Counted from the stretch's first letter, positions 24,303 to 34,031 are shown. The stretch is 64,000 nt of DNA from Pseudoselenomonas ruminantium (GCF_900113715.1 NZ_FOQK01000019.1:1-64000), one strand, 5' to 3'. Numbers and translations: made by a program. Notes: generated by a model from the sequence alone, not told the origin.

Positions 24303-25652
24303 ATGGGTAAACCGACGAAAATGAAACGCGGGCTGAAGAACCGGCATCTGCAGATGATAGCGCTCGGCGGCGCTATCGGCACGGGATTGTTCTATGGCTC
24401 GACGTCTACGATAGCACTGGCTGGCCCGGCGGTCATGCTGGCGTATCTTCTGGGCGGCATCGTGATATTCTTCATCATGCGCATGCTCGGCGAGATGGCA
24501 GTGGATGAGCCGGTATCGGGGTCGTTCAGCTACTATGCGACAAAGTATTGGGGCAAGTTTCCAGGGTTCCTGTCCGGCTGGAATTACTGGTTCAACTATG
24601 TGCTGGTATCGATGGCTGAGCTTACGGCGGTCGGCATCTACATGCAGTTCTGGTATCCGGACCTGCCGCAGTGGATTGCGGCACTTATCTGCCTGGTTGT
24701 CATCACGGCCATCAATCTCATCAATGTCACCATCTACGGCGAGTTCGAGTTCTGGATGGCGCTCATCAAGATCGCAGCTATTGTCTTGATGATCGTGCTT
24801 GGATTGTACCTGCTCCTGAGCGGGCCGCAGAGTTTCCCCGATAACTTCAGCAACATCTGGGTCAATGGCGGGTTCCTGCCGAATGGCTGGTGGGGGCTGG
24901 CGCTGGCGACGGCGGTTGTCATGTTCTCTTTTGGCGGCATCGAGCTTATCGGCATCACAGCTGGCGAGGCTGAGGAGCCGGAGAAGTCCATCCCGCGCGC
25001 CATCAATCAGGTGATCTGGCGTATCCTGCTGTTCTATGTCGGCACGATGGCCGTGCTCATGGCGCTCTGGCCCTGGAACAAGGTCGGGGCCGAGGCGAGC
25101 CCCTTTGTGCAGATCTTCTCCCATGTCGGCGTGCCCGCTGCGGCGCACATCCTGAACTTCGTCGTGCTCACGGCAGCGGTGTCGGTCTACAACTCGGCTA
25201 TCTACAGTAACAGCCGCATGCTCTATGGCCTGGCGAGCAAGGATGAGGCACCGGAGTTCCTCGCACAGTTGTCGGGGCGCGGCGTGCCGGTCAAAGGCAT
25301 CTTCGTCTCGTCGGGCATCACGCTGATCTGCGTGGCCCTCAATTACTTCTTTCCGGGCAAGGTCTTCATGTATCTGATGTCGATCGCGACAATCGCGGCG
25401 ACCATCAGCTGGATGACGATCACGATCACGCATCTGAAGTTCCGCCGCCATTGCCAGGCGCAGGGGAAAGCGACGAAATTCCGCTCGCCGTTCTATCCGG
25501 CCATCAACTATGTCTGCATCGCCTTCCTGGTGGGGGTCTGGTATTTCATGCTGCAGATCCCTGATATGGCACTGGCTGTCTACCTGCTGCCCGTGTGGCT
25601 GCTGGCCCTTTGGCTGGGGTATCTCTACCGCGAAAAGAAACATATTGCATAA
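24303..25652 (+). CDS. Amino-acid permease (APC superfamily, AAT family)
   Basis: 449-residue secondary transporter with about 12 helices. The first helix carries the family signature HLQMIALGGAIGTGLF (residues 15-30), which forms the substrate site. Later GEFEFWMALIKI and SFGGIELIGITAGEAEEPEKS match the AroP/GabP/AnsP group. The substrate cannot be assigned from sequence. A promoter and a terminator flank it, so it is probably a single-gene unit. GGAGATG lies at good distance from the ATG. Confidence 0.92.
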   Translation: MGKPTKMKRGLKNRHLQMIALGGAIGTGLFYGSTSTIALAGPAVMLAYLLGGIVIFFIMRMLGEMAVDEPVSGSFSYYATKYWGKFPGFLSGWNYWFNYVLVSMAELTAVGIYMQFWYPDLPQWIAALICLVVITAINLINVTIYGEFEFWMALIKIAAIVLMIVLGLYLLLSGPQSFPDNFSNIWVNGGFLPNGWWGLALATAVVMFSFGGIELIGITAGEAEEPEKSIPRAINQVIWRILLFYVGTMAVLMALWPWNKVGAEASPFVQIFSHVGVPAAAHILNFVVLTAAVSVYNSAIYSNSRMLYGLASKDEAPEFLAQLSGRGVPVKGIFVSSGITLICVALNYFFPGKVFMYLMSIATIAATISWMTITITHLKFRRHCQAQGKATKFRSPFYPAINYVCIAFLVGVWYFMLQIPDMALAVYLLPVWLLALWLGYLYREKKHIA

Positions 25653-25690
25653 AAAAGACTGTCACTTCTTGGCGAAGTGGCAGTTTTTTT
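25651..25690 (+). terminator. Terminator of the permease gene
   Basis: ACTGTCACTTC pairs with GAAGTGGCAGT, preceded by an A-run and followed by seven T. Confidence 0.93.
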
Positions 25691-25770
25691 GCAGGAATCT
25701 GCTGGGAAATGGCGAATAAATTAATTGATGTAGTGTGATGTTTTTGGGAAAAAAGGAAAGAGGTATCATC

Positions 25771-27741
25771 ATGGGATTGAAACAGAAATTCCTGGCATTG
25801 GCGGGCGTGGTGGGCCTGTTGATGGCGGTCATGTCAATCATCGGCTATTACATGGCCAGTTCGAATCTGCAGGAGAGTGTCGAGACAGAGCTGCGGGCAA
25901 CGGTAGCCCGTGATGCCGCCAACCTGGATGGCTGGCTGCGCGAGAAGAAGGCGGTGGATGTCAGTACCGCCAACACGGCCTCCGAGATGAAGGGCGACAT
26001 GAGCCGCATCAAGACGAAGGCAACGATGGGCACGATCGTTTCGGACAAGGAGATCCTGGAGATGTCCATCGGCCTGGAGGATGGCTATTTCGGCGTGTTC
26101 TATTCGCCGGATGAGACGGGCAAGAAAGATCCGACGCAGCGCCCTTGGTATAAAGAGGCCAAGGCCGCCGGCAAGACGGTGTTCACGGAGGCGTATGTAG
26201 CTGCCAGCACGGGCAAGCTCGTCGTATCGGTGGCGACGCCGATCAAGAATGAAGGACAGTTCATCGGTGCGACCTGCACGGATATCGCACTGGACGTGCT
26301 CGATAAACAGGCTGAGGAGATGAAATACCACGGTCAGGGCATCGGCCTCATCATGGAGCGCTCGGGCAACATCCTGGCTACGACCGGCATCGGCGAGGCG
26401 ATGAAGAACGTCAAGGAAGTCGATGGTGTCGGCAAGCATTTCGAGGAAATGATCCAGAATGACAAGGGGTATTTCGAGTTGGAGTGGAACGGTGAGACGC
26501 AGCTCTTTGCCTACCGGACGGTACCGACGACTGGCTGGGTCATGGCGATTGCCGTGCCGAAGTCCTTTGTATTCGCGTCACTCAACCATATGAAGATCAT
26601 CTACGGCGTGCTGACCGTGGTGGGCCTGCTGCTCACGATGTTCGTGTTCCTGACCTTTGCAAACCGCATCACGACGCCGATCTCCGGCCTCGAGGAACAC
26701 GCTACCCAGCTGGCGAATGGCAATCTGCACATGGATGACCTGCCTGTGGAATCGGCGGATGAGATCGGTGCCTTGACGCAGGCCTTCAATACGATGAGCG
26801 GCAATCTGCGCAAGCTGATCTCGCAGATGGCGTCGACGTCGGAGCAGGTAGCGGCTTCGTCCGAGGAGCTCACGGCCAATGCGCAGCAGTCGGCTGAAGC
26901 GTCCGTGCATGTGGCGGAGACGGTCGGCGATGTGTCGCAAGGCATGGAGGAGCAGCTCAAGGATATCGATGCAGCCAAGAAGAATGTCGATACAGTGTTC
27001 ACGGATATCACGGCCATGGCCGACAAGGCCCGCGTGGTCTCGAATACGTCGACGCAGACGGCGGATGCGGCCCAGAAGGGCTCGACGCTCATGGAGCAGG
27101 CTGTCTCGCGCATGGGCCATATCGAGACGAGTGTCATGTCTTCGGCGGAGGTCGTCAAGAAACTCGGTGAGAACAGCCAGAAGATTGGCCAGATTGTCGA
27201 GGCGATCTCGTCGATTGCTGAGCAGACGAACCTGCTGGCGCTCAATGCGGCCATTGAGGCAGCACGTGCCGGCGAGCACGGCCGCGGTTTTGCCGTGGTA
27301 GCTGAGGAAGTCCGCAAGCTTGCCGCTGAGTCGCAGGAGTCGGCCGAGCAGATCAAGGAGCGCATCGCATCGATCCAAAAGGATACGGCTGAGGCCGTCG
27401 AGTCGATGGAGGCGGGGACGGATGAGGTCAAGTCCGGCACAGCGGCTATCCGTGAGGTCGGCGCGCAGTTCGCTGATATCCTATCGATGGTCAATGGCAT
27501 CAACACGCAGATGGAGGAGATCAATGCCTCGGTGCGCACGGTGACCGAGGGGGCCGGCCATATCGTCGAGGCGGTGGATTCGATCGATATCATCAGCCGC
27601 AAGACGGCAGACAGCACATCGAGCATCTCGGCAGCCACCGAGGAGCAGTCGGCGTCCAATGAGGAGATCGCAGCAGCTTCGCAGGCTCTGGCCAAGATGG
27701 CGGCCGATATGCAGACGGCTATCGGCAAATTCAAGATCTGA
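25771..27741 (+). CDS. Methyl-accepting chemotaxis protein with dCache sensor
   Basis: 656-residue transmembrane chemoreceptor. It has helix 1 (about 7-28), a periplasmic dCache-like domain (about 35-270, with RPWYKEAK and GWVMAIAVP), helix 2 (about 282-305) and HAMP (about 306-360). The signalling domain contains the canonical hairpin tip [18 protein letters not shown], followed by [15 protein letters not shown]. It binds a small ligand outside and controls CheA/CheW. ATG 25771 is set by AGAGGT; upstream in-frame starts lack a site. It is convergent with cheB, with a terminator between. Confidence 0.95.
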   Translation: MGLKQKFLALAGVVGLLMAVMSIIGYYMASSNLQESVETELRATVARDAANLDGWLREKKAVDVSTANTASEMKGDMSRIKTKATMGTIVSDKEILEMSIGLEDGYFGVFYSPDETGKKDPTQRPWYKEAKAAGKTVFTEAYVAASTGKLVVSVATPIKNEGQFIGATCTDIALDVLDKQAEEMKYHGQGIGLIMERSGNILATTGIGEAMKNVKEVDGVGKHFEEMIQNDKGYFELEWNGETQLFAYRTVPTTGWVMAIAVPKSFVFASLNHMKIIYGVLTVVGLLLTMFVFLTFANRITTPISGLEEHATQLANGNLHMDDLPVESADEIGALTQAFNTMSGNLRKLISQMASTSEQVAASSEELTANAQQSAEASVHVAETVGDVSQGMEEQLKDIDAAKKNVDTVFTDITAMADKARVVSNTSTQTADAAQKGSTLMEQAVSRMGHIETSVMSSAEVVKKLGENSQKIGQIVEAISSIAEQTNLLALNAAIEAARAGEHGRGFAVVAEEVRKLAAESQESAEQIKERIASIQKDTAEAVESMEAGTDEVKSGTAAIREVGAQFADILSMVNGINTQMEEINASVRTVTEGAGHIVEAVDSIDIISRKTADSTSSISAATEEQSASNEEIAAASQALAKMAADMQTAIGKFKI

Positions 27742-27762
27742 TCTGTGGCAGCTGATAGAACG

Positions 27763-27802
27763 AAAACCGGGGTTGTGAGAAATCACAACCCCGGTTATTT
27801 GT
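27763..27802. terminator. Terminator between the MCP gene and cheB
   Basis: AACCGGGGTTGTGA pairs with TCACAACCCCGGTT around GAAA. The T-rich flank is on the right and a short A-run on the left, so it may act on both strands. Confidence 0.9.
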
Positions 27803-27809
27803 TTCTTAT

Positions 27810-29045
27810 TCAAGTACGTGCTATCTGGGTGATGGCCGCTGGCATACTGGCAAGCGGCAGCTGCCGCTCGACGGCACCGCAGTCGTAGGCAGCCTTGGGC
27901 ATGCCGTAGACGATGCTGCTGGCTTCGTCCTGGCCGAGGGTAGGTGAACCCTGCTTGCGCATGCGCAGGAGCCCTGCGGCACCGTCCTTGCCCATGCCTG
28001 TCAGGATGACCCCTAGTGCGTGGCTGCCGACCTCGCTGGCGACTGAGTCGAACAATACGTCGACGGATGGGCAGCAGCTATGTACGGGCTCGCCAGGACG
28101 GCAGTCGAGAACCAGCAGGGAACCCTGCCGGTGGACGGTCATATGCTTGTTGCCCGGTGCGATGTAGACGTGGCCGGGACGGACAATATCGCCGGTCGCT
28201 CCCTCCTTGATGGCCAGCACGCATTCGGTGTTGAGCCGTTCGGCCAGCAGCCGGGAGAACATCGGCGGGATATGCTGGACGATGACGATGCCCGGCAGCG
28301 GCGGCCGCAGCTGCGTGAGGATGGCCGACAGGGCCTCGGTTCCCCCTGTGGAGGAGCCGATGGCAATCAGCTGGATCTGTCCGTGGGGAAGGGCGGCCGC
28401 CGAAGGCGGCACTGGTGCCGCCTTCGGCGGTGGCTCTGCAGCCGCAGGCTCCGTGGGAGCTGGCTGTGCAGGCGGGGCTGGTGGCAGTGGCGCGGGAGGC
28501 GGCGTGGGCTCTGCCTTGGCGTGCATCGCCTGCTGGGCAGCTGGCGATAGGGGCAGCCAGCCCTTGCTGGGCATGGTGGCCGTCCAGATTTCCCGCGTGA
28601 CCACAGCACCGGGGCCGACCCCGCTGCTATCCGCTTTGCTGTCATCGGCAGCGCTTGGCGCATGGGCGAGCACGAGCTGTGCCAACTCATCAAAAAAGCC
28701 AGCCATGGCCGCTGCGGGGCCGGGCTTCTGGACGTGCGCACGGGCGCCGCAGCCCAAGGCAGTGCGGCGGCTGGTGCTCAGGAGTCCATAGGTGATGATG
28801 GGGAGCTCTGGGTGCTGGCTGGAAAGAAGCGGCAGGAATTGGTTGCCGTCGACAGTGATGACACCCATGGCAAAATTCAGGAGGATGACAGACGGGCGGA
28901 ACAGCGACAGCTTGTTCTGGGCTTCGATGGGATCTCCTGCCCGTTCGATGAGGCTGCTTTTGGGCAGGCGTTGCAGCAGGGCCTCGACGCAGGTGTCCCG
29001 GAAGAATATGGAATTTTCGATAAGGAGCAGCCGTATGTCCCGCAT
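27810..29045 (-). CDS. cheB: CheB-type methylesterase with degenerate receiver domain
   Basis: Removes methyl groups from chemoreceptors. The 411-residue protein has an N-terminal receiver-like domain (1-125), a Pro/Ala-rich linker (about 178-220) and a CheB catalytic domain. That domain has an intact triad: S232 (GSSTGG), H258 (VQHIPP) and D354 (GMGKDGAAG). In the receiver, the phospho-acceptor position is N57 (ILLNFAM) and the acidic pair is E10-N11, so phosphorylation is not expected; K107 is kept. GAAGGAGG sets ATG 29045. It faces the MCP gene, and no cheR is adjacent. Regulation is probably phosphate-independent (inferred). Confidence 0.9.
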   Translation of the reverse strand: MRDIRLLLIENSIFFRDTCVEALLQRLPKSSLIERAGDPIEAQNKLSLFRPSVILLNFAMGVITVDGNQFLPLLSSQHPELPIITYGLLSTSRRTALGCGARAHVQKPGPAAAMAGFFDELAQLVLAHAPSAADDSKADSSGVGPGAVVTREIWTATMPSKGWLPLSPAAQQAMHAKAEPTPPPAPLPPAPPAQPAPTEPAAAEPPPKAAPVPPSAAALPHGQIQLIAIGSSTGGTEALSAILTQLRPPLPGIVIVQHIPPMFSRLLAERLNTECVLAIKEGATGDIVRPGHVYIAPGNKHMTVHRQGSLLVLDCRPGEPVHSCCPSVDVLFDSVASEVGSHALGVILTGMGKDGAAGLLRMRKQGSPTLGQDEASSIVYGMPKAAYDCGAVERQLPLASMPAAITQIART

Positions 29046-29142
29046 GTGTGCCTCCTTCTGCCTGTCGGAGCAGTCCGCTATATCTGGCTTCATTGTAGCA
29101 TATCATACTTATCGCTGGAAAGAAGGAATATACGGATAAATG

Positions 29143-29170
29143 TTGAATTATTAGTTTTGGATGGTAGAAT
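29143..29170 (+). promoter_or_regulatory. Promoter of the secreted-protein gene
   Basis: TTGAAT (29143-29148), 16-bp spacer, TAGAAT (29165-29170). Confidence 0.65.
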
Positions 29171-29212
29171 AGTTTCCAGAGGAATGGAAACAAAGATAGG
29201 AGTGTATGCATC

Positions 29213-29785
29213 ATGAATCGAATCAGTAAATTGTTGGCAGCTGTTGGTTTTGCATCGGCTATGGTATTTGCGCAGGGGCAGGCCGATGCGATGGTCGTCA
29301 CGGGAATCAGTCAGAGCATGACGATTGCCGACAAGACGGTGACGGCGACGGACCAGGATGGCGTGAAGATCAAATTTGTCGCTGACGGCAAGGTCATGCG
29401 CCTGATGAGTGCCGATGGCACGAAGGATTACATGTCCTTCAACAGCTTTGACGGCCTGTATACGGGAGTGGAGTTCAGCGTGCGGGCAATCGAGACGGCA
29501 GATCCGGGCAAGCGCCTGTTTGAAATCATAGCTACGCGTGGTGCGCATGGCAAGAACTGCGGCTATTGGCTCATCGGCAAGCATATGGGCCAGTGGACGA
29601 CCTATGTATCCTGGAACAGCTTCGCCAATATCGGTTTCCGCGTTGACCGCTGGCATCAGCTGTCCTCGCGCATCGTCGACCAGCAGCTCGTCGTGACGAG
29701 CACGGACGGCTATGGCCATGTCGATTTCCAGACCCAGGTCTTCTGGGATGGCTCGTGTGGCTGGTTCGGTCTCAGAAGGATGTAA
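29213..29785 (+). CDS. Exported protein of unknown function
   Basis: I recognise no family. The 190-residue product has a clear signal peptide: MNRISK, a hydrophobic core, and a probable cut after GQADA at about residue 26. The mature part is about 164 residues, rich in Trp/Tyr/Gly and beta-prone, with two cysteines (NCGYW and GSCGWFG). These could form a disulfide outside the cytoplasm. AGGAGTG lies nine bases before the ATG. It is divergent from cheB and precedes the tRNA genes. Confidence 0.7.
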   Translation: MNRISKLLAAVGFASAMVFAQGQADAMVVTGISQSMTIADKTVTATDQDGVKIKFVADGKVMRLMSADGTKDYMSFNSFDGLYTGVEFSVRAIETADPGKRLFEIIATRGAHGKNCGYWLIGKHMGQWTTYVSWNSFANIGFRVDRWHQLSSRIVDQQLVVTSTDGYGHVDFQTQVFWDGSCGWFGLRRM

Positions 29786-29803
29786 GGAAATAAAAAATAA
29801 GTG

Positions 29804-29832
29804 TTGACAGGAATGCTGTCATCGCTTATAAT
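29804..29832 (+). promoter_or_regulatory. tRNA promoter, full consensus
   Basis: TTGACA (29804-29809), 17-bp spacer, TATAAT (29827-29832): both hexamers perfect. Confidence 0.92.
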
Positions 29833-29866
29833 AAATCCTGTCAGTTACGAGAGTGATTGACAAATT

Positions 29867-29942
29867 GCTGATTTAGCTCAGTTGGTAGAGCAGCTCATTC
29901 GTAATGAGCAGGTCGTAGGTTCAAGTCCTATAATCAGCTCCA
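29867..29942 (+). tRNA. tRNA-Thr (anticodon CGT), copy 1
   Basis: 76 bases fold into a complete cloverleaf: acceptor GCTGATT/AATCAGC, D-arm GCTC/GAGC, anticodon stem GCTCA/TGAGC with loop TTCGTAA, and T-arm GTAGG/CCTAT with TTCAAGT. The 3' CCA is encoded. The CGT anticodon reads ACG threonine codons. Confidence 0.95.
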
Positions 29943-29951
29943 TTTTTCTTT

Positions 29952-30027
29952 GCTGATTTAGCTCAGTTGGTAGAGCAGCTCATTCGTAATGAGCAGGTCG
30001 TAGGTTCAAGTCCTATAATCAGCTCCA
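29952..30027 (+). tRNA. tRNA-Thr (anticodon CGT), copy 2
   Basis: Identical in all 76 bases to copy 1, nine bases downstream, with encoded CCA. Both are served by the consensus promoter at 29804-29832 and the terminator at 30038-30067. Confidence 0.95.
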
Positions 30028-30037
30028 TTGAGAGCAT

Positions 30038-30067
30038 GAGGCTTCCGAGGAATCGGAGGCCTTTTTT
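30038..30067 (+). terminator. Terminator of the tRNA pair
   Basis: AGGCTTCCGA pairs with TCGGAGGCCT (one G-T pair) and is followed by TTTTT. Confidence 0.9.
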
Positions 30068-30220
30068 GTGTAGGCAGGACTTTGGCGGAACGTGGAGAAA
30101 TATTCCTAGAGCGATTTAATCGAAATATAAATTGCGATTAATGACATTGTCAACTAAATTCCTTATCATGAGGATAAACAAGTACGCATTTCTGGGGAAT
30201 GAGAAGCAAAGGTGGTACAT

Positions 30221-31279
30221 ATGGGGAGATTGTTTACTGGTTTGCTGGCTGCGGTCATGCTCTTGGCAGGTGTGGCTGCTTGCGAGGCGGCCCCGCAGGT
30301 CATCACGGCGTCAGGCGTCTATACGATGGGGGAGAATGACTCGCCCAAGATCGCCAAGGATGCTGCACGGCAGGAGGCCATGCGCGTCGCTACGGAAAAG
30401 GCGGGAGTCTATGTGGAGAGCTATTCCAAGACGCAGAACATGCAGCTCAGCGAGGACGATGTGAAGGTCATATCGGGAGCAATACTCAAGGTCACGGATG
30501 AGAAGGCTGAGCCAGATCTCACGAATGGCGTCTGGCGCTATACGGTGACGATCACGGCCGAGGTGGATACGGACAAGATCGACCTCAAGGCGATGATGGA
30601 CAACCGTTCGAAGCTGGAAAAGCTGCAGAAAGAGCGGGATGAACTGAAGAAGCAGAATGAAGAGCTGCTGGAAAAGTACAAGAAGGCCCGGGGCGCGGAA
30701 AAGGACCGGCTGGGGACGAAACTGGAGACGCAGTACGATCTCGGACAGGTTTTCGACCGTTGCGTCGCGATGATCCAGCGCGGTGAGCAGACGCGGGCTG
30801 TCAGCGAGCTTACCAAGGTCATCGCCGACAAGTCCGTGACGGACAGCCCGCTGGCGTATGCTTACTATCTGCGCGGGCGTGCATACTATGAGCTCAACGC
30901 GCATAACAAGGCCCTCGAGGACTTCAATGAAGCCCAGCGGGTCCCCCATAACGACAATATCTATCCGGTCTGGCGCGCGCACTACTACCGGGGGCTGATA
31001 TTCTATGACCGCCGACGCTGGCAGGAGGCCTATGAGGAGCTCAAGCTGGCCTGGGATGCGTCGGACCATACGGACCGTGAGATGTATCAGGCTCTGCAGC
31101 GGGCGGATGACAAGGCCCATCCGCAGGCGGCTCAGCCGCAGCGCCGGACGCCGGCCCGCAATCCGCAGCGGCAGACGGGGAACGGTATCGACTGGGGCCA
31201 TATCATTGGCGAGATCATCACCGGCGCGATCAATGAGAGCGGCCTGGCCAAGGATGTCCATATCACCGTGGGCGATTGA
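30221..31279 (+). CDS. Exported FlgT/LPP20-like and TPR-repeat protein
   Basis: 352 residues. The N-terminus is a signal sequence ending in VAAC, a permissive lipobox, so it may be a lipoprotein. A segment with DAARQEAMRVATEKAGVYVE, VKVISGAILKVTDE and WRYTVTITAEVD resembles the FlgT/LPP20 N-terminal fold (moderate). A coiled coil (about 125-160) and TPR-like helices (about 165-275) follow, then a Pro/Arg/Gln-rich segment. AAAGGTGG sets ATG 30221. Its last base overlaps the MoxR-type gene start, and the VWA gene follows 8 bp after that, suggesting one functional unit. Confidence 0.7.
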   Translation: MGRLFTGLLAAVMLLAGVAACEAAPQVITASGVYTMGENDSPKIAKDAARQEAMRVATEKAGVYVESYSKTQNMQLSEDDVKVISGAILKVTDEKAEPDLTNGVWRYTVTITAEVDTDKIDLKAMMDNRSKLEKLQKERDELKKQNEELLEKYKKARGAEKDRLGTKLETQYDLGQVFDRCVAMIQRGEQTRAVSELTKVIADKSVTDSPLAYAYYLRGRAYYELNAHNKALEDFNEAQRVPHNDNIYPVWRAHYYRGLIFYDRRRWQEAYEELKLAWDASDHTDREMYQALQRADDKAHPQAAQPQRRTPARNPQRQTGNGIDWGHIIGEIITGAINESGLAKDVHITVGD

Positions 31280-32208
31280 TGGGAACGGAGACGATGATCG
31301 TCATGAGAGAATTTTTGCAGCGGCAGGGATTGGATGGACGGCTGCTGGCAGCGGTAGACCGCTATCGCCAGCAATATCCATGGCAGGGGCAGCGTCCGCT
31401 GGTTGTCCCGCGCTATCATTACTATGGGCGGGAGATCCTCACGGCCGCGATCACGGCCGTGCTGGCAGGAGAGAACCTGCTGCTGGTGGGGCCGAAAGCC
31501 ACTGGCAAGAATGTTCTGGCGGAAAATCTCGCCGCCATTTTTGGCCGCCCCGATTGGAATGTATCGTTCCACATCAACATGGACGCGGCGTATCTGCTCG
31601 GGACAGATACCTTCCGCCAAGGGGCGGTGGAGTTCCGGCCAGGCCCAGTATACGAATGCGCTGAGGCTGGTGGCTTCGGCGTCCTCGATGAGATCAATAT
31701 GGCGCGCAATGAAGCGCTGGCAGTCCTGCATTCGCTGCTGGATTTCCGGCGCATCCTTGACGTTCCCGGTTACGGCCGCCTGCACATCCATCCGGCGACC
31801 CGTTTCCTGGCGACGATGAACCATGGCTATGCAGGGACGCGGGAACTGAATGAGGCGTTGGCTTCCCGGTTTGTCGTCCTGCAGCTGCCGCTCTTGGATG
31901 GCGATGGGCTGGAGCAGCTCATCGGGACGGAGTTTGCCCGGCTGAAGGCAGCTGGCCGCCGGCTGATGGCCCAGCTGTTCCTCGACCTGCAGCAGAAGTG
32001 CGCGCAGGCGGAAATCAGCAGCAAGGCGGTGGACCTGCGCGGGCTGCTCGATGCCCTGCATCTTGTGGAGCTGGGACTGCCCGTGCGGCAGGCACTGGAT
32101 ATGGGACTGGTGAACAAATGCTTTGATGCCGAGGAGCGTGCACTCGTGGCAGATGTCATCGCGCTGCGCATCGCAGCTGGCATGACATCCGCGGAACTTT
32201 TTGACTGA
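31279..32208 (+). CDS. MoxR/CbbQ-type AAA+ ATPase
   Basis: 309-residue AAA+ protein of the group that pairs with VWA proteins to remodel or activate other complexes. The P-loop reads GPKATGKN, ending in Asn where Ser/Thr is usual. Walker B is GVLDEINMA; the sensor-1 region is FLATMNHGYAG and the arginine-finger area is NEALASRF. It overlaps the preceding stop by one base (ATG 31279), and the VWA gene begins 8 bp after its end. ATG 31294 and 31303 are alternative starts. The remodelled target is unknown. Confidence 0.85.
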   Translation: MGTETMIVMREFLQRQGLDGRLLAAVDRYRQQYPWQGQRPLVVPRYHYYGREILTAAITAVLAGENLLLVGPKATGKNVLAENLAAIFGRPDWNVSFHINMDAAYLLGTDTFRQGAVEFRPGPVYECAEAGGFGVLDEINMARNEALAVLHSLLDFRRILDVPGYGRLHIHPATRFLATMNHGYAGTRELNEALASRFVVLQLPLLDGDGLEQLIGTEFARLKAAGRRLMAQLFLDLQQKCAQAEISSKAVDLRGLLDALHLVELGLPVRQALDMGLVNKCFDAEERALVADVIALRIAAGMTSAELFD

Positions 32209-32216
32209 AAGCGGGG

Positions 32217-33902
32217 ATGGCTATGCGGACAGGCAGCAGGGAAAGCCGCCAGCGGCGGGCACTCAATATCGTCTGGACGGCTGCCGGGGAGTATGGCTTC
32301 CAGCCTGATTTCCTGGCGTTCCACCGCGATGGGACGCCAGATATCTATCTCAATTCGATCGTTGGCTTTGCCCATCGGTACTACGATGCGGAGAAGCTGG
32401 CGGCCTATGTGCGGACCCTTGATTCCTCGCTGCTGCATGAGACATTTGCAGATATCCTCTGGCTCGGCATCGAGCAGGCGGTCTTCCGGCGGGAGCTGCC
32501 AGTCCGGCCGGTGCTGGCAGAGCTGCGCCGCGAGCATGCGCGGCAGTTCCTCCAGGATGATATCGATGTCTCGCTGCAGAGCCTCATGCTGCGCCGCGAA
32601 GTCATCCACACGCTCAGAGCGGGACGCTGCCATGAGATCCTGGGGGAGCCGGCAGGGATCCGCAACCCTTGGGACAAGCGCCTGTATGCGGCCCTTGACT
32701 ATCCGGCTGGACTTACAACTGAGGAAATCATTACGCGCACAGAGGATATCCTGCGGCGCTTTTTCGTGTTCCATTGGTCGGCGGGATACAGAGCCAGCTG
32801 GCATATCTCGCTGGGGAGCCGCCTGAATGCCTGGCTGCGGAGGCTGCTGCCACATGAGCCGGCACCACCTGTGTGGCAGCGTCTCATCAGCTCCGGTGCT
32901 ATGGGCAGTGATGGCACGGAAAGCTATGACCTGCTGCCGGGGCGGAATGCAGCTATGGCCGCGATCCGGCAGGTGTTCGGGGCACCGCTGCTGACGGAGG
33001 CGCAGCGGCAGCTCATCGAAGCTGAGCTGTGCCAGGGCAGCCATGCCCGGGCACAGCTCTATTATGCTGCGGGCGGCGATGACAAGGCGCGGGTGGCCAA
33101 CCGGTCCTTCTGGCGGGAAAAGCAGGCGCGGTACCGGCTGGCCATGCGCCAGCTGCAGGCGCGGCTAAAGGACTGCATGTCGGTATACCGGCAGCCGCTG
33201 GCGGTGCCCGCCCATAAGGGCAGGCTGGCGGCCGGCCGCGTGTGGCGTGCGTCGTATCTGCAGGACAGCCGGGTGTTCACCGCCTGGCAGGACAGCCTGC
33301 AGGCTGACTTCGCAGTGACTTTGCTGCTGGATGCTTCGGAGTCGCGGCGGAGCCAGCAGGGCATCATCGCTGCGCAGGCCTATGTGATCGCCCAGAGCCT
33401 GCTGGCCTGCGGGATCCCTGTCCAAGTGCTGTCCTTTTGCAGCCTGCGTGGTGTCACGGTGCTATGCCAGCTCAAGTCCTTTGCCGAGCCAGAGGCGGCG
33501 GGGGTGTTCGGCTATGCGGCGCGTGGCTGGAACCGGGATGGTCTGGCCTTGCTGGCCGCGGCGCGTCTCCTGCGTCCCGCAGGCGGGCACAAGCAGCTGC
33601 TGCTGGTGCTGACCGATGCGAATCCGAGTGATGAGCTGGGGCTTCCGGGGGGCGGCATGCGCATGGGCAGGCGGTATATGGCGGAGGCGGCCATCCAGGA
33701 TACGGCGGCTGCTGCCCGTCAGCTGCGCCAGCAGGGCGTACGGCTCATCGGTCTGGTGAACAGCATCCTGCCCGGGGAAGTGACGGGGGCGGCGGTGCAG
33801 GCGATATATGGGCAGGATGCTGCCCGCAGCGAGGATATCGGGCAGCTGGCCAGGACCGTCAGTGGCCTCATCGAGCGGCAGATCCGGCAAAGCTTTGCTT
33901 GA
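32217..33902 (+). CDS. VWA-domain protein, partner of the MoxR-type ATPase
   Basis: 561-residue soluble protein. The C-terminal VWA domain (from about residue 365) has a MIDAS motif DASES in TLLLDASESRRSQ and a later LVLTDANPSD. The N-terminal 350 residues are helical and not recognised. Its place after a MoxR-type ATPase is the standard arrangement of these metal-ion-binding adaptor/chaperone pairs (CbbO/NorD-like in layout). ATG 32223 has better spacing to GGGG than ATG 32217. The 129-bp gap to the next gene marks the unit's end. Confidence 0.82.
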   Translation: MAMRTGSRESRQRRALNIVWTAAGEYGFQPDFLAFHRDGTPDIYLNSIVGFAHRYYDAEKLAAYVRTLDSSLLHETFADILWLGIEQAVFRRELPVRPVLAELRREHARQFLQDDIDVSLQSLMLRREVIHTLRAGRCHEILGEPAGIRNPWDKRLYAALDYPAGLTTEEIITRTEDILRRFFVFHWSAGYRASWHISLGSRLNAWLRRLLPHEPAPPVWQRLISSGAMGSDGTESYDLLPGRNAAMAAIRQVFGAPLLTEAQRQLIEAELCQGSHARAQLYYAAGGDDKARVANRSFWREKQARYRLAMRQLQARLKDCMSVYRQPLAVPAHKGRLAAGRVWRASYLQDSRVFTAWQDSLQADFAVTLLLDASESRRSQQGIIAAQAYVIAQSLLACGIPVQVLSFCSLRGVTVLCQLKSFAEPEAAGVFGYAARGWNRDGLALLAAARLLRPAGGHKQLLLVLTDANPSDELGLPGGGMRMGRRYMAEAAIQDTAAAARQLRQQGVRLIGLVNSILPGEVTGAAVQAIYGQDAARSEDIGQLARTVSGLIERQIRQSFA

Positions 33903-34031
33903 AAGATCGCCTGCAGGACGTAATACTTGCATTTTTCAAGGAAACAAGGCAAAATAGAATAAGGAAAGTTTCGATAATTGTAAGGAATGGGTTTGTTTCA
34001 GAAAAATTTTGCTTATAGGTGATACGAGTTT

